Shown here piece by piece: positions 1 through 9,970 of a DNA stretch of 64,000 nt. The DNA comes from Paraburkholderia fungorum (GTDB lineage: Bacteria > Pseudomonadota > Gammaproteobacteria > Burkholderiales > Burkholderiaceae): assembly GCF_902833645.1 (NCBI RefSeq), contig NZ_CADFGE010000002.1, positions 437,158-501,157 on the forward strand. The letters are read 5' to 3'. A model generated the notes under the pieces. It did no database searches. It had not been told where the DNA came from and was given only the letters and a program-made list of their open reading frames with translations. Position numbers and translations under genes: made by a program. Within the stretch, counting starts at the first letter, position 1, and each line of letters opens with the position of its first letter.

Positions 1-194
1 AATTGACCTGCTGCTGCGGCATGGTTTTCTCCCTGACCCCATGCGGCTTCGCACAAGACCGGTCGTTGCCTGCATCCACCGAAAGACTGTCATGCGACAG
101 CGCGCTTTCATCCAGCCTAAGGCTAGGATAGTACTAATTTGCAAGGATCGAATTGCTATCTCGACGCTGGCATGGGGTCGCGCGTCGGACGAAC

Positions 195-392
195 TCACCC
201 ACCCAGTTCCTGAAACGCGTGCCCATTGGCCTCCAGCCCCTTCAGGATGTCCGGCGCGAGCTCGCTCTCCCACACATGGCCGTCGAATTGCCATTGGCTC
301 GTGTCAACCAGGTCGGGCAGTCCCGCGCCCTTGCGCACATAGAGCCCGAGTGTCGGCTTCTTCAGGTTGAGGTAGAAATCGAATTCCTGCAT
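195..392 (-). CDS. conserved small hypothetical protein (65 aa)
   Basis: A 65-residue soluble protein of unknown function with no signal peptide or membrane segment. The ATG at 392 follows a GAGGT ribosome-binding site at 6 nt, which supports it as real. It contains a Leu/Tyr-rich start (FYLNLKKPTLGLYV) and an acidic C-terminus. It lies 29 bp downstream of another small gene on the same strand, probably in one transcript. I do not recognise the family. Confidence 0.6.
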   Translation of the reverse strand: MQEFDFYLNLKKPTLGLYVRKGAGLPDLVDTSQWQFDGHVWESELAPDILKGLEANGHAFQELGG

Positions 393-421
393 TGCAACAC
401 CTCATGCGAGAGTCGGCGGAC

Positions 422-673
422 TCAACTATCGTCGACGTTGTCCGCGTAATGGTCGATAACGACTTTGCACTCGTCCACCACGACCTGAAGGAACGCAGGA
501 TCATTTCTCTCGACCCAGCGCTCCACATGAATAAAACGTTCTGTTCCCAGATCGGCAATGCGTTCCGGGTCGGCGGTCGTGACATCGACCGTGACGACGC
601 CCCGGTTGGCTTGCAGTGGTGCGATCGTTGCGGAAATGAGAAACCGCCGATATGAGAATTCATTTTGCGCCAT
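422..673 (-). CDS. conserved small hypothetical protein (83 aa)
   Basis: An 83-residue acidic soluble protein. The ATG at 673 has a strong AGGAGG ribosome-binding site 5 nt upstream. There is no signal peptide or recognised motif. It is probably co-transcribed with the 65-aa gene downstream. Function unknown. Confidence 0.6.
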   Translation of the reverse strand: MAQNEFSYRRFLISATIAPLQANRGVVTVDVTTADPERIADLGTERFIHVERWVERNDPAFLQVVVDECKVVIDHYADNVDDS

Positions 674-935
674 ACAACCTCCTGCTACTGGATGATATGA
701 GGGCCTGCCATTCTTTCGTACCGGAAGTCTATGAACAACTCATGACCCTGTGAACATGGCTTTTTCCGATGCCAGCTATTGGTCGACGCGGTCTGCCGGT
801 CTGTCGCTGAGTTGCGATATCTGCGTGTTACAAGCCTGGAATTGCGGCATGATGACGCCACGGCGTCCGTAAGAAGAAGCATGCATGCCGGATTGCTGAC
901 AGCTAACGATCATGAACACGGCAAAGGAGAAAACG

Positions 936-1259
936 ATGCCAACAGGCTCTGTTTCGTACGGCGAGTTTGAGATTACCGTGCACCCTGAGCGTAACAAGCT
1001 CGGCGCGTGGATCGCAAGTGTCAGTGTGAGCCGGGGCGGTCAGACTGTCATCGACGTTGTGCCCATGACCGTTCAGCCCGAATGGCTAACCGAGGAGGAG
1101 GCCGTGAGAGACGGGGTTGAATGGGGACGCCGGTATATCGATCGCGAATTCAACACGCCGCAGTCTCGCTCCTGGGTCGCCGAGCGTTCGCATGCGGAAA
1201 ACTGGTTCCGTAATACCGAGGAATCCGATGGCTCGGAAACACGCGTGAGTGACACGTAG
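936..1259 (+). CDS. conserved small hypothetical protein (107 aa)
   Basis: A soluble protein of unknown function. The ATG at 936 is chosen over the in-frame ATG at 912 because AAAGGAG lies directly in front of it. Its core reads as a short beta-rich domain (YGEFEITV...) followed by a helix with EEEAVRDGVEWGRRYIDRE. The helix resembles the end of the protein at 20499-20714 (EEHALAYAFRWGRMWIDSR), so the two may be one small Burkholderiaceae family. No function is assigned. Confidence 0.65.
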   Translation: MPTGSVSYGEFEITVHPERNKLGAWIASVSVSRGGQTVIDVVPMTVQPEWLTEEEAVRDGVEWGRRYIDREFNTPQSRSWVAERSHAENWFRNTEESDGSETRVSDT

Positions 1260-1336
1260 AGCCCACGGGGCAGGCTCCAGGGCAATCCTGGCCGCGCCGT
1301 GTGAATGCCCTGGCTTGGCGCGCCACGGCTCGCCGG

Positions 1337-1696
1337 TCAGTGCTTTCGCCCGAGATGTGCTTCGATTTGCCTGGCATTGAGCGTCGACAGGTCCTCGCTA
1401 ACCTGCTCGAATATCAGCCGGCGTGTGTCCTCGCTGAGATTCGCCTTGACCATGCCGAGGAATTTGGGCTCGATGGCAAGCCTCAGCCGATTGTAAAGCT
1501 GGTGAAGCCGACCGGCTTCCAGATAATCGGAAACGCGCTTTGCGAATTTCTCACGGTCTTTTTCCGTGAGCATCGTGCCGGTGTATGCGGTGTTGATGAG
1601 ATCTTCTTTCTCCTGCAGAGCGAGCGTCAATCCTGGCGTCTGGAAAACCCGCGCGCGACCGCCGTCAGCCACCACAAGCCAGGTCATATCGCTCAT
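1337..1696 (-). CDS. host attachment-like protein (119 aa)
   Basis: Starts MSDMTWLVVADGGRARVF, the typical N-terminal strand and loop of the 'host attachment protein' family (PF10116, related to archaeal release-factor-like baeRF domains). The name comes from plant-associated bacteria and the biochemical role is not established. ATG 1696 sits 6 nt after GGAGGT; ATG 1699 is the alternative and the longer upstream ORF is unlikely. About 119 aa is within the short end of the family. The C-terminus (ARQIEAHLGRKH) looks complete. Confidence 0.8.
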   Translation of the reverse strand: MSDMTWLVVADGGRARVFQTPGLTLALQEKEDLINTAYTGTMLTEKDREKFAKRVSDYLEAGRLHQLYNRLRLAIEPKFLGMVKANLSEDTRRLIFEQVSEDLSTLNARQIEAHLGRKH

Positions 1697-1803
1697 CATG
1701 CACCTCCAGGCAGGGATTTGTTCGCAAGTACGATAGCAGTTCGAGCGCACGACGCCCACGCCCGGATCACCGATTCATAGTATAGGTCTCAAAGTTCACG
1801 CTG

Positions 1804-1832
1804 AAGCCGCTTGTACAGCTTCAAAGCGGCTT
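1804..1832. terminator. perfect 9-bp hairpin, possible terminator
   Basis: AAGCCGCTT at 1804-1812 pairs perfectly with AAGCGGCTT at 1824-1832 across an 11-nt loop. It lies about 108 nt past the stop of rhaS on the minus strand. There is no long U-tract on either strand, so it may be a weak terminator or a 3' end stabiliser. Confidence 0.4.
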
Positions 1833-1939
1833 TCGGTTTCGATCGATCGGCCGGCCTGCATATCCCGTACCAAACGGAGCGCGCGCTGTCTGACGAACCG
1901 GGCGCCAATGCGCGGCATGGTGGCGCCCCGGCTCGCTAA

Positions 1940-2947
1940 TCAGAAATTGAAGTTATCGATATTGCTCGCATCGAACGTGGTCGGCGGTCCGAGAATGATT
2001 TCGCCCTGCGGTCCAATTGTGCGCTTGCCGAGCTTGCCGGCATCGAACGATTCGCCTTCCTTGCCGGTGATCGTTCCCGAGCACAGCGCGGCCGCCGCAT
2101 AGGCCGCCAGATAACCCAATTGATTCGGGTCCCACAACTGGAACGCCTTGACCGTTCCGTTCTTCACGAACGCCCGCATCTGGTTCGGCGTGCCCAGCCC
2201 GGTCACCTGCACCTTGCCTTTGCTCGACGACGACGAGATATAACGCGCCGCCGCCGCAATGCCCACCGTAGTCGGCGCGACGATCGCCTTCAGATTCGGA
2301 TACGCCTGCAGCAAGCCCTGCGTTTCGACGAACGACTTCTGGTCGTCGTCGTTGCCGTATGCGATCTTCACGAGCTTGATCTTCGAATATTCGGGCTTCT
2401 TCAACTCCTCCTGCATCCACTTGATCCACGTGTTCTGATTGGTCGCGTTCGGCGTGGCCGACAGCACGGCGAATTCGCCCTCGCCGCCCATCAGCTTCGC
2501 GACCAACTGGATCTGGCCTCGACCGATGCCCTCCGCGTTCGCCTGATTGACGAATAGCTGACGGCCCTCAGGCGCCGTATCGGAGTCGAAGGTCACGACC
2601 TTGATGCCTTGCGACATCGCTTTCTTCAGATAGGGCACGACCGCATTCGCGTCGTTGGCCGCGATCACGATCGCGTCCTGCCGCTGCGTAATCAACGTGT
2701 TGATGTATTGCACCTGCGACGATGCGCCCGCATCCGACGGCCCCACTACCTTGCCCACGCCGCCGAATTCCTTGATCGCGGCCATGCCGCCGTCGTCGGC
2801 AATCACTTCATACGGGTTGTTGATCTGCTTCGGCACGAAGGCAATCTTCAGGCCGCTTTTCAGACCGGCAGCGGATGCCGCGCAACTGATCGCGACGAGA
2901 GCGACGCAGAGCGCGGCCTTGCCGGTGTGACGTAGAGGATTGAACAT
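1940..2947 (-). CDS. rhaS: L-rhamnose ABC transporter, substrate-binding protein
   Basis: Periplasmic sugar-binding protein of the ribose/galactose type 1 fold (335 aa). A signal peptide ends near residue 27 (VAISCAASAAG), then IAFVPKQINNPYEV opens the binding domain. The ATG at 2947 follows AGGAGA. It is the last gene of the minus-strand operon rhaM-lactonase-rhaT-rhaP-rhaQ-rhaS, 93 bp after rhaQ, which fixes the substrate as L-rhamnose by context. It delivers sugar to the RhaP/RhaQ channel. Confidence 0.9.
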   Translation of the reverse strand: MFNPLRHTGKAALCVALVAISCAASAAGLKSGLKIAFVPKQINNPYEVIADDGGMAAIKEFGGVGKVVGPSDAGASSQVQYINTLITQRQDAIVIAANDANAVVPYLKKAMSQGIKVVTFDSDTAPEGRQLFVNQANAEGIGRGQIQLVAKLMGGEGEFAVLSATPNATNQNTWIKWMQEELKKPEYSKIKLVKIAYGNDDDQKSFVETQGLLQAYPNLKAIVAPTTVGIAAAARYISSSSSKGKVQVTGLGTPNQMRAFVKNGTVKAFQLWDPNQLGYLAAYAAAALCSGTITGKEGESFDAGKLGKRTIGPQGEIILGPPTTFDASNIDNFNF

Positions 2948-3040
2948 GAGGCGTCTCCTGCTTTGTTGTTGGACGAATGGCTGTCCGGGTTGTCGGTATT
3001 TGGTATTCGGTATTTCTTCTGGAGCCGGTTCAGGAAAACG

Positions 3041-4057
3041 TTATGAGGATGCAGCGGACTTCGCGATAAAACGCCGGTCACGCGCCGCCCGCCAGCGGGC
3101 AACCAGGTTGGGAATCAGCACGGAGGCCAGCAACAGCACGCCGGTCACGATCGTCAGCGTTTCGCTCGACACGTCGTCGAGCGTCAGCGCGTTTTTCAGC
3201 ACGCCGATAATCAGCAGCGACAACAGCACGCCGAACATCGAGCCGCGTCCACCGAAAATACTCACGCCGCCGAACAGCACCGCCGCGATCACCGACAATT
3301 CGAAACCTTCGCCGTTATCGCCGCGTGCGCTGGTGAAGCGCAGCGTGTAGACCACGCCAGCCAGCGCACTCATCGCGCCGGACAGCACGAATAGACGCAG
3401 CCTGATCTTCGCGACTTCGATACCGGAGAAAGCCGCGGCGGTCGAATTCGCGCCGATTGCGTAGAGGCTGCGGCCGAACGCGGTGGACTGCAGCAGCACG
3501 GTAAACAGCACCGCGCCGACAATCACGATCGCAAAGGGCAACGGAATGAAGGTCGGGCCGACCGTATTCATGCCGAACGCCGTATAGGCCGGCGGAAAAT
3601 CCGCCACGGCCTGATCGCCGAGCAACACGTAGGCAAGGCCACGGAACAGCGCCAGCGTGCCGATCGTGACCGCGAGCGAGGGCAGATTGAGCCTGACGAT
3701 CACCAGACCGTTCAGTAGACCCGCCAGCGCGCCGGCGATCAGAACGAGCACGATCACCACCGGCATCGGCAGGCCCATGTGCCACAGCACCCCCATCAGC
3801 GCACTGGAGGCGCCTAGCACCGATGCCACTGACAGATCGATTTCAGCAGCCACGATAATCAGCGTCATGGGCAGCGCCATCAATGCGATCTCGGTCAGAT
3901 CGGCGAGAATATTGCTGACATTCGCACCAGTGAGAAACACCGGCGACAACCATCGCCCGAGCGCAAGCGACAAAGCCAGCACGACAACCAGCAGCACTTC
4001 CCATTGCAACGGCGTTTCGCGTTTGCGCGTGAGCAGCGCGGAATCGGGTTTAGCCAT
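3041..4057 (-). CDS. rhaQ: L-rhamnose ABC transporter permease
   Basis: Inner-membrane permease of the RbsC/AraH family (338 aa) with about 8-10 hydrophobic segments and the family motifs EIDLSVASVLG and FGGVSIFGGRGS. Its start overlaps the end of the preceding permease by 8 bp, typical of translational coupling. The transporter needs two different permeases, RhaP and RhaQ. The Q/P assignment follows gene order and is less sure than the family. Confidence 0.88.
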   Translation of the reverse strand: MAKPDSALLTRKRETPLQWEVLLVVVLALSLALGRWLSPVFLTGANVSNILADLTEIALMALPMTLIIVAAEIDLSVASVLGASSALMGVLWHMGLPMPVVIVLVLIAGALAGLLNGLVIVRLNLPSLAVTIGTLALFRGLAYVLLGDQAVADFPPAYTAFGMNTVGPTFIPLPFAIVIVGAVLFTVLLQSTAFGRSLYAIGANSTAAAFSGIEVAKIRLRLFVLSGAMSALAGVVYTLRFTSARGDNGEGFELSVIAAVLFGGVSIFGGRGSMFGVLLSLLIIGVLKNALTLDDVSSETLTIVTGVLLLASVLIPNLVARWRAARDRRFIAKSAASS

Positions 4058-5105
4058 GATCGCGTTTCCTCATCATGCGTTTGGCGACGGAACGGGCCAG
4101 CAAGGTATCGGCGGTAATCGCGGCGACGATCAGCGCGCCCTGAATGGCCTGCTCCCAGAATGGCGAGACGTGCAGCACGACCAGCGCGATACTGATCACA
4201 CCCAGCACGAGCGCGCCGAGCGTGGCGCCGAGAATAGTGCCCACACCGCCGGTGATCGCGACGCTGCCCACCACGGCGGCGGCAACCACCTGCAATTCGA
4301 TGCCCTTCGCAGTGCTTGCGTCGACGGTGCCGAAGCGCGCGAGCCATAACGCGCCCGCAAAACCCGCAATTGCGCCCGACAGCAGAAAACCCGCCATTAC
4401 GCGACGCTCGACGTTCACGCCGGCAAGCCGCGCCGCCTCCGGGTTCGAGCCGATCGCGTAATGCTCCCGTCCGCCGCGAAACTGTTTCAGGTAAACAGCC
4501 AGACCGGCAAGCACGACGAGCGCGATCAGCGCGAGCGTCGGTATGCCGAAGAAGGTGCCGGTAGCGAGACGGGAAAACCCATCGGGCAAACTGGTCGCGT
4601 TGATCTGGCCGCCGTGTACCCATGCATAGTCCGCGCCGCGAAAAATGTAGAGCGTGGAGAGCGTCGCCACCAGCGAGGGCACCCGCCCCACCGCAACGAG
4701 CAACGCATTGATACTGCCCGCCACCAGACCGATCGCGAGTCCGGCCAGCAACGCAACGATCACCGGCATCTGCGGAAAGGCAACGTACAGACTGCCGACC
4801 GCATAGGCGCTGATGCCGACCGTCGAGCCGACCGACAGATCGATATGCCGCATCAGGATCACCACCGTCATGCCGGCTGTGAGCAAGCTGATAATCGACA
4901 CATTCAGCAGCACGTCACGCAGATTCTGCAGGTTCAGAAACTGCGGCTTCGCGAGCCCGGTCCCGACAATCAGCAGGATCAGCACGACAAACAGCGTGGT
5001 CTCGCGGCTCTTCGCGAGGCCCGCGATAAAACCGCCGGGCGCGCTGCCGCTGCGCCTCGGAGCCGGCGCCTGAACGGGTGCGGGATGGGTGGAAGAGTGG
5101 CACAT
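4050..5105 (-). CDS. rhaP: L-rhamnose ABC transporter permease
   Basis: Second RbsC-family permease (351 aa). ATG 5105 shares a base with the stop of the ATPase gene (TAATG), which decides this start over the longer open frame reaching 5486. A Pro/Ala-rich cytosolic N-terminus of about 35 residues precedes the membrane segments. The motif RHIDLSVGSTVG marks the family. It forms the membrane channel with RhaQ. Confidence 0.88.
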   Translation of the reverse strand: MCHSSTHPAPVQAPAPRRSGSAPGGFIAGLAKSRETTLFVVLILLIVGTGLAKPQFLNLQNLRDVLLNVSIISLLTAGMTVVILMRHIDLSVGSTVGISAYAVGSLYVAFPQMPVIVALLAGLAIGLVAGSINALLVAVGRVPSLVATLSTLYIFRGADYAWVHGGQINATSLPDGFSRLATGTFFGIPTLALIALVVLAGLAVYLKQFRGGREHYAIGSNPEAARLAGVNVERRVMAGFLLSGAIAGFAGALWLARFGTVDASTAKGIELQVVAAAVVGSVAITGGVGTILGATLGALVLGVISIALVVLHVSPFWEQAIQGALIVAAITADTLLARSVAKRMMRKRDHG

Positions 5106-6634
5106 TATGCCGCGTGCCCCAACGGAGGAAGCGGCTGACCGAGCGCGGCGCCCATGATGCGCTCTTCGTCGGCTTCGGCCCGCGCGATATCGGCGCTGAT
5201 ACGGCCCTCGTGCATGACCAGTACGCGATCGGCCATGCCGAGCACTTCCGGCAACTCGCTCGAAATCATCAGCACCGCCATGCCGTCGCGCACCAGTTCG
5301 GCCAGCGCGCTGTACACCTCGGCTTTGGCGCCGACGTCGATGCCGCGCGTGGGTTCGTCGATGATAAGCACCTTGGGATGAGTGGCCAGCCACTTGCCGA
5401 GCACGACCTTCTGCTGGTTGCCGCCGGAAAGCGTGCCGACCGGCGCATTGGGGTCGCCCGCCTTGAGACGCAAGCGCGTGCCCCACTTATCGGCCAACTG
5501 TGTTTCGCTGCGGGTGGAAATCAGGCCATGTTTGACGAGACGTCCGAGCACCGTCATCGAGGCATTGCGTGCGATGCTCAGTTCCAGCGCCAGCCCTTGC
5601 TGGCGACGGTCCTCCGGCACGAGCGCAAGACCCGCGCGTACTGCCGCCGCCGGACTGCCCGCGGCGAGCCGCTGCCCGCCGATCGAGATCTCGCCCGAGT
5701 CGAGCGGATCGATGCCGAAGATCGCGCGCGCCACCTCGCTGCGGCCCGCGCCAACGAGCCCTGCCAGCGCGACGATCTCGCCGGCGCGGACCTCGAAGGA
5801 AATGTCCTTGAACACGCCCACGCGCGTGAGTCCACGCACGGACAGGCGCACTTCGCCCGGCGGGCGCTCGGCCTTCGGATAGAACGTTTCCAGATCGCGG
5901 CCCACCATCTTCGCGACAATGGCTTCGGTGGTGAGATCGGCGGTCAGGCCGTCGAACACCTTCGCGCCGTCACGCATGATCGTGACCCGTTGCGTCAGCG
6001 TGAACACTTCGTCCAAGCGGTGTGTGATGAATAGAATCGCGACATCGCGTTCGCGCAGCTTGCGCACGATGGCAAAGAGCCGCTCCACTTCAGGCAGCGA
6101 CAAGGCGGCGGTCGGTTCGTCCATGATCAGCACGTTCGCGTTCAACGACAACGCCTTCGCGATCTCGATCACCTGCTGATCGGCAATCGACAGGCCACGC
6201 ACCAGTTGATCCGCCCGCAGATCGACCCCGAGCGAGGCCAGCAAGCCGTCCACTTCGCGCCGCATGGCGTCGTACCGAATGCGGCCGATCCGGTCGACCG
6301 GCTGCCGTCCCATGAAGATGTTCTCCGCAATCGACAGATCGAAGAACAGCGTCGGCTCCTGATAGATCACCGCCAGACCCGCATCGCGTGCTTCGGCAGG
6401 CGTCGCGAAGCGGCGCGCCACGCCGTCGACGCGCAACTCGCCGGTATCCGGCTGATGCACGCCCGCCAGAATCTTCACGAGCGTCGATTTGCCCGCGCCG
6501 TTTTCGCCGAGCAATGCATGCACTTCACCCGGCCACAGTGCGAGGTCGCCGTCGGATAACGCGCGGACCCGGCCGAACGATTTGCTCGCGTGCCGTAGTT
6601 CGAGCCTGGGCACAGCGGATGGGGATGGCTGCAC
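5105..6634 (-). CDS. rhaT: L-rhamnose ABC transporter, ATP-binding protein
   Basis: Double-domain sugar ABC ATPase of the RbsA/MglA type (509 aa). The first half has the Walker [10 protein letters not shown] and Walker [13 protein letters not shown]. The second half has the usual degenerate Walker [10 protein letters not shown], signature LSGGNQQK and Walker [13 protein letters not shown] choose GTG at 6634 because AAGGAG lies about 8 nt upstream. The longer frame begins with a TTG that overlaps the previous stop, and its extra residues are basic and unlike the family. It drives rhamnose import with RhaPQS. Confidence 0.9.
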   Translation of the reverse strand: MQPSPSAVPRLELRHASKSFGRVRALSDGDLALWPGEVHALLGENGAGKSTLVKILAGVHQPDTGELRVDGVARRFATPAEARDAGLAVIYQEPTLFFDLSIAENIFMGRQPVDRIGRIRYDAMRREVDGLLASLGVDLRADQLVRGLSIADQQVIEIAKALSLNANVLIMDEPTAALSLPEVERLFAIVRKLRERDVAILFITHRLDEVFTLTQRVTIMRDGAKVFDGLTADLTTEAIVAKMVGRDLETFYPKAERPPGEVRLSVRGLTRVGVFKDISFEVRAGEIVALAGLVGAGRSEVARAIFGIDPLDSGEISIGGQRLAAGSPAAAVRAGLALVPEDRRQQGLALELSIARNASMTVLGRLVKHGLISTRSETQLADKWGTRLRLKAGDPNAPVGTLSGGNQQKVVLGKWLATHPKVLIIDEPTRGIDVGAKAEVYSALAELVRDGMAVLMISSELPEVLGMADRVLVMHEGRISADIARAEADEERIMGAALGQPLPPLGHAA

Positions 6635-6687
6635 TACGTGTCTCCTTCTTTTTTGCTTGCGGGAATGCGTCGGACGCGCCCGGTACG

Positions 6688-7581
6688 TCAAATACGATAG
6701 ATACGCTCCGCGTTGCGGTAAAACAGTGCTGCTTTTTCAGCATCGCTCGCACCGTCGACGATCGACGCATACGCGTGCCACAAATCCTGGTAAGAGCCGA
6801 ACAACCGGTCGACCGGGAAATTCGACGCGAACATGGCGCGCTCGACACCGAACGTATCGATCGTTTCGAGCACATACGGCCGCAAACTCTCAACCGTCCA
6901 CTGATGATCGAACATGGCAAGCCCGCTGATCTTCACCGCGACATTCCTGCACCCGGCGAGCAAGCGCATGCCGTCGCGCCACGCGCGATAACCGGCGACA
7001 CTGCTGCGATCCACGAACATGCCCGCATGGTTGACGATAAAAGCCGTATCGGCATGGGTGCGTGCCAGCTCCGCCGCCGCTTCCATCTGCGACGGATACA
7101 GTTGCAGATCGAACGACAGGTCGTAGCGGCGCAGCAACGCAAAATGTTCACGCCACTGCGGCTCGCGCATGAAATGACGTCCCACGTAATCGAACAGCTT
7201 GTTCTCGTGCACGTTCAGGATCTGCCTGATGCCACGCGTATTGCCGAACGACGCATGCGCCTCGAGTCGTTCCGCTGCATTCGCCGCGGACAGATCCACT
7301 GCGGCGACAATCGCATTCGGCATGCCACGCGAGCCCGGACGCTCCGCAATGGCTTGCAGCCAGCGGGTTTCCTCGACGGGATCGGCGGGGTCGTGATTCG
7401 CTTCCACGTGCACCAGTTTCAACACCTCGATATCGCCCGCCTCGCCAAGCAGATCGTCGAGCAGATAGTCGTGCTTCAGCGCGCGCGCGTCTCCCACGAA
7501 CGACACGCCCGGGTTTTCCAGCCACGGATAACGATGCGTCTTCAGGTCCCACAAATGGATATGCGAATCGACAACCTGCAT
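6688..7581 (-). CDS. L-rhamnono-1,4-lactonase (amidohydrolase family)
   Basis: Metal-dependent hydrolase of the amidohydrolase-2 / L-fuconolactonase family (297 aa). [10 protein letters not shown] near the N-terminus supplies the HxH metal ligands, with FIVNHAG and ASNFPVD later. It probably opens L-rhamnono-lactone, the product of rhamnose dehydrogenase, to L-rhamnonate. The ATG at 7581 has GGAGG 7 nt upstream; the longer ORF start is ignored. It lies between the mutarotase and transporter genes. Substrate is inferred from context; fuconolactone is the close alternative. Confidence 0.85.
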   Translation of the reverse strand: MQVVDSHIHLWDLKTHRYPWLENPGVSFVGDARALKHDYLLDDLLGEAGDIEVLKLVHVEANHDPADPVEETRWLQAIAERPGSRGMPNAIVAAVDLSAANAAERLEAHASFGNTRGIRQILNVHENKLFDYVGRHFMREPQWREHFALLRRYDLSFDLQLYPSQMEAAAELARTHADTAFIVNHAGMFVDRSSVAGYRAWRDGMRLLAGCRNVAVKISGLAMFDHQWTVESLRPYVLETIDTFGVERAMFASNFPVDRLFGSYQDLWHAYASIVDGASDAEKAALFYRNAERIYRI

Positions 7582-7613
7582 GCAACATCCTCCACGCCAG
7601 GGTCCAGGCAAAA

Positions 7614-7937
7614 TCAGCTAAGTGAACTCAAATGAAAGACCGGTTCGAGCGGTTGCTGAAGCGGCGTATGGTCGGAGGCCGTGTGCATGATGTCGGCCAT
7701 GTAATCCCACCATTTGCGCATCACGTCGAGTTGCGGCAGCGCATTCATCGTGTGATTCGTGGTGCGCGTCAGAACAGCGAATAGGTGGTTCGATTCGGCG
7801 TCGAAGAAAATCCGATAGTCGTGCACGCCGGCGTTGTGCAATGCATCAACCAGTTCAGGCCAGATCTGCGCATGACGTCGCTCGTATTCTTCCCGCATGC
7901 CGGGGTTGAGCACCATCCGGAAAGCGATTGTTTCCAT
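7614..7937 (-). CDS. rhaM: L-rhamnose mutarotase
   Basis: 107-aa protein of the RhaM family, which interconverts the alpha and beta anomers of L-rhamnose. The start METIAFRMVLNPGM, the conserved YERRHAQIWPEL (active-site His region) and the WWDYMADIM segment are characteristic. Length matches the family (about 104 aa). It is the first gene of the six-gene import operon, transcribed divergently from the LysR gene. Confidence 0.92.
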   Translation of the reverse strand: METIAFRMVLNPGMREEYERRHAQIWPELVDALHNAGVHDYRIFFDAESNHLFAVLTRTTNHTMNALPQLDVMRKWWDYMADIMHTASDHTPLQQPLEPVFHLSSLS

Positions 7938-7988
7938 TGCGGCCTGTCTCCCGTCGTATCCGGCGCTTTCCCTGAGGAGCGTGGAAGC

Positions 7989-8006
7989 GTCTGATACGAC
8001 TATAAT
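7989..8006. promoter_or_regulatory. candidate LysR-type operator and TATAAT between rhaM and lysR
   Basis: The 138-bp divergent region holds GTCTGATACGAC (7989-8000), followed at once by a perfect TATAAT (8001-8006) facing the LysR gene. A similar word, GTGCGATACGCC, occurs at 13467-13478 upstream of the catabolic operon. The shared GT-N2-GATACG-N-C core is a candidate binding site for the local LysR regulator. No strong -35 is seen, which would fit an activated promoter. Inference only. Confidence 0.4.
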
Positions 8007-8075
8007 TCCTGCGTCGATAGCATCTCAATCCGTTGTTGGGATTGGGCGATCCACAAACCGAATCGCACCGGAACC

Positions 8076-9074
8076 ATGAGCCAACACTCAGCTGCCATCG
8101 CACTCGTCAATCGGCTCAAGTTCAAGCACCTCGCGCTGCTCGTCGCGCTCGACGACGCGCGCAATCTCCATCAGGCCGCCGAGGCGATCAACGTCGCGCA
8201 ACCCAGCGCGAGCCGCATGCTCGGCGACATCGAGGAAGCGTTTGGCTTCCTGCTGTTCGAACGCAACGCACGCGGCATGACGCCCACGCCGCTCGGTGTC
8301 GTCACGCTGGCCTACGCGCGCCGGGCACTCGCCGAGCTGACCCGGTTTGCCGAAGACCTCGACGTCAAACGGCGCGGCGGACATGGGCAGTTGACCGTCG
8401 GCGCCATCATGGGCGCCGCGCCCGACCTGCTGGCCATGGCGGTCGCCGCGCTGAAAACCGAAAGCCCCTTGCTGAACGTGCGCATTCTGGGCGAAACCAG
8501 CGACCAGGTCGTGCAATTGCTGCATCGCCGCGAAGTCGACCTGGCGCTCGGGCGCCTGACCAGTCCACTGCAGCACAACGACTTCAGTTTCGAGCCGCTC
8601 GCCCGCGAGACCTTGCTGCTGGTGGTCCGTTCGGTGCATCCGCTGGCGCAGCGCTCGCGCATTAGCTTGCGGGAGCTGATCGACTGGCCGTGGGTCGCGC
8701 AACCGGTCACCAGTCCGGCACGCGTGCTGTTCGAAGAGGAACTCGCACGCGCCGGCCTTGCGACGCCGGTCAATCTGACCGAGTGCGCGTCGATTTTCGC
8801 CACGCTGCAATTGCTCGAAAACTACGACGCCGTGGCCATGCTGCCCGAGTCGGTCGTGCGCGATCATGTGCGCGGCAAGCTGCTGGTCGCGCTGCCCCTT
8901 GAAATCGGCAAGAGCCTCGCGGGGTTCGGCATTCTCACGCGCAAGGAGGAAGCCCTCGCCGATCCGGCACTGCGCTTTATCGAACTGCTGCGTGGCTTCT
9001 CGCGCAAGCTGAAACGCGACGATTCCAGCACTGCGATCACCGAACCTGGGACCGCATCCGCGCCGGTTAGCTGA
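8076..9074 (+). CDS. LysR-family transcriptional regulator of the rhamnose genes
   Basis: 332-aa LysR-type regulator. The winged helix-turn-helix is at about residues 14-72 (LALLVALDDARNLHQAAEAI, then QPSASRMLGDIEEAFGFLLFERN), followed by a substrate-binding domain. It stands between two divergently and convergently placed minus-strand rhamnose operons, so it most likely activates or represses them in response to rhamnose or a pathway acid. The last 20 residues are a Ser/Thr-rich tail. Confidence 0.85.
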   Translation: MSQHSAAIALVNRLKFKHLALLVALDDARNLHQAAEAINVAQPSASRMLGDIEEAFGFLLFERNARGMTPTPLGVVTLAYARRALAELTRFAEDLDVKRRGGHGQLTVGAIMGAAPDLLAMAVAALKTESPLLNVRILGETSDQVVQLLHRREVDLALGRLTSPLQHNDFSFEPLARETLLLVVRSVHPLAQRSRISLRELIDWPWVAQPVTSPARVLFEEELARAGLATPVNLTECASIFATLQLLENYDAVAMLPESVVRDHVRGKLLVALPLEIGKSLAGFGILTRKEEALADPALRFIELLRGFSRKLKRDDSSTAITEPGTASAPVS

Positions 9075-9103
9075 AGTCGGCATCGTCGCGTCGCTGTCGC
9101 GCT

Positions 9104-9886
9104 TCACTGCAAGTTGACGAACAGTCCGCCGTCCACCAGCAGCGCGGCGCCTGTGACGTAGCGCGCGCGGTCGGAGGCGAGAAATACCACGCAATCGGCG
9201 ACATCCTCGGGACGGCCCAGGCGGCCCAGCGGAATGCGCTTCTCGAAGTAGGCTTTTTTCGCTTCGTCGGCGAGATCCTCCGCGTTCAGATCGGTTGCGA
9301 TCGTGCCCGGCATGACCGAGTTGCAGCGAATGCCGTACGGCCCCAACGCTACCGCGCAGGACTGCATCAGCGAATGCACGCCCGCTTTGGTCGGCGTGTA
9401 ATGCGTTTGCATGCCGCCGCCCACCAGGGCGCTGATCGAACTGGTCGAGACGATCGCGCCGCCCGTGCCCTGCGTTTTCATCTGCTGCGCGGCGGCCTGC
9501 GTGACGTAGAACGCTCCGTTCAGATTGACGGCCACCGTCGACTCCAGAATGTCGGGCGGTATGTCGAGAAAGGCATGGAATGGGCAGATGCCGGCATTGC
9601 TCGCGAGCACGTCGACCCGGCCAAACGCTTCGACCGTTCGGCGCACGAGTTCCTGACCGGTTTCGCGCGCGGCGACATTGCCTTCGACCGCGATCACGCG
9701 CCGTCCCAGTGCTTCGATTTCACCGATCACTTCCGCGACGGCCGAGCGGCGTCCGTACGATGCGTCGTTATCGCCCCAGTAGTTGATCGCCACATCCGCG
9801 CCTTCGGCGGCGCATGCAACCGCTATCGCGCGGCCAATGCCCCGCGAACCGCCGGTGACGATCACGACCTTGTCCTTGAGCAACAC
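9104..9886 (-). CDS. L-rhamnose 1-dehydrogenase (SDR family)
   Basis: 260-aa short-chain dehydrogenase. TGGSRGIG is the cofactor loop, NAG is at about residue 93, and the catalytic Ser-Tyr-x3-Lys appears as STSSIS...YTPTKAG. It probably oxidises L-rhamnose to L-rhamnono-lactone, step one of the non-phosphorylated pathway. The start is GTG 9886 with AGGAGAGG upstream. It is the last gene of the minus-strand catabolic operon. Substrate is assigned from context and general similarity. Confidence 0.85.
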   Translation of the reverse strand: MLLKDKVVIVTGGSRGIGRAIAVACAAEGADVAINYWGDNDASYGRRSAVAEVIGEIEALGRRVIAVEGNVAARETGQELVRRTVEAFGRVDVLASNAGICPFHAFLDIPPDILESTVAVNLNGAFYVTQAAAQQMKTQGTGGAIVSTSSISALVGGGMQTHYTPTKAGVHSLMQSCAVALGPYGIRCNSVMPGTIATDLNAEDLADEAKKAYFEKRIPLGRLGRPEDVADCVVFLASDRARYVTGAALLVDGGLFVNLQ

Positions 9887-9970
9887 GTTCCTCTCCTGTT
9901 GGCTGAATCAGTACGATGTCGTGCAGATCGAAATCGAGGCGGCATCGCCTTTCTCGCGCATCCAACGCGT

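Noticed and set aside
8088..9194. 368-codon open frame antisense to the LysR gene
   Set aside because: The LysR frame has clear HTH and domain structure; the antisense frame has none.
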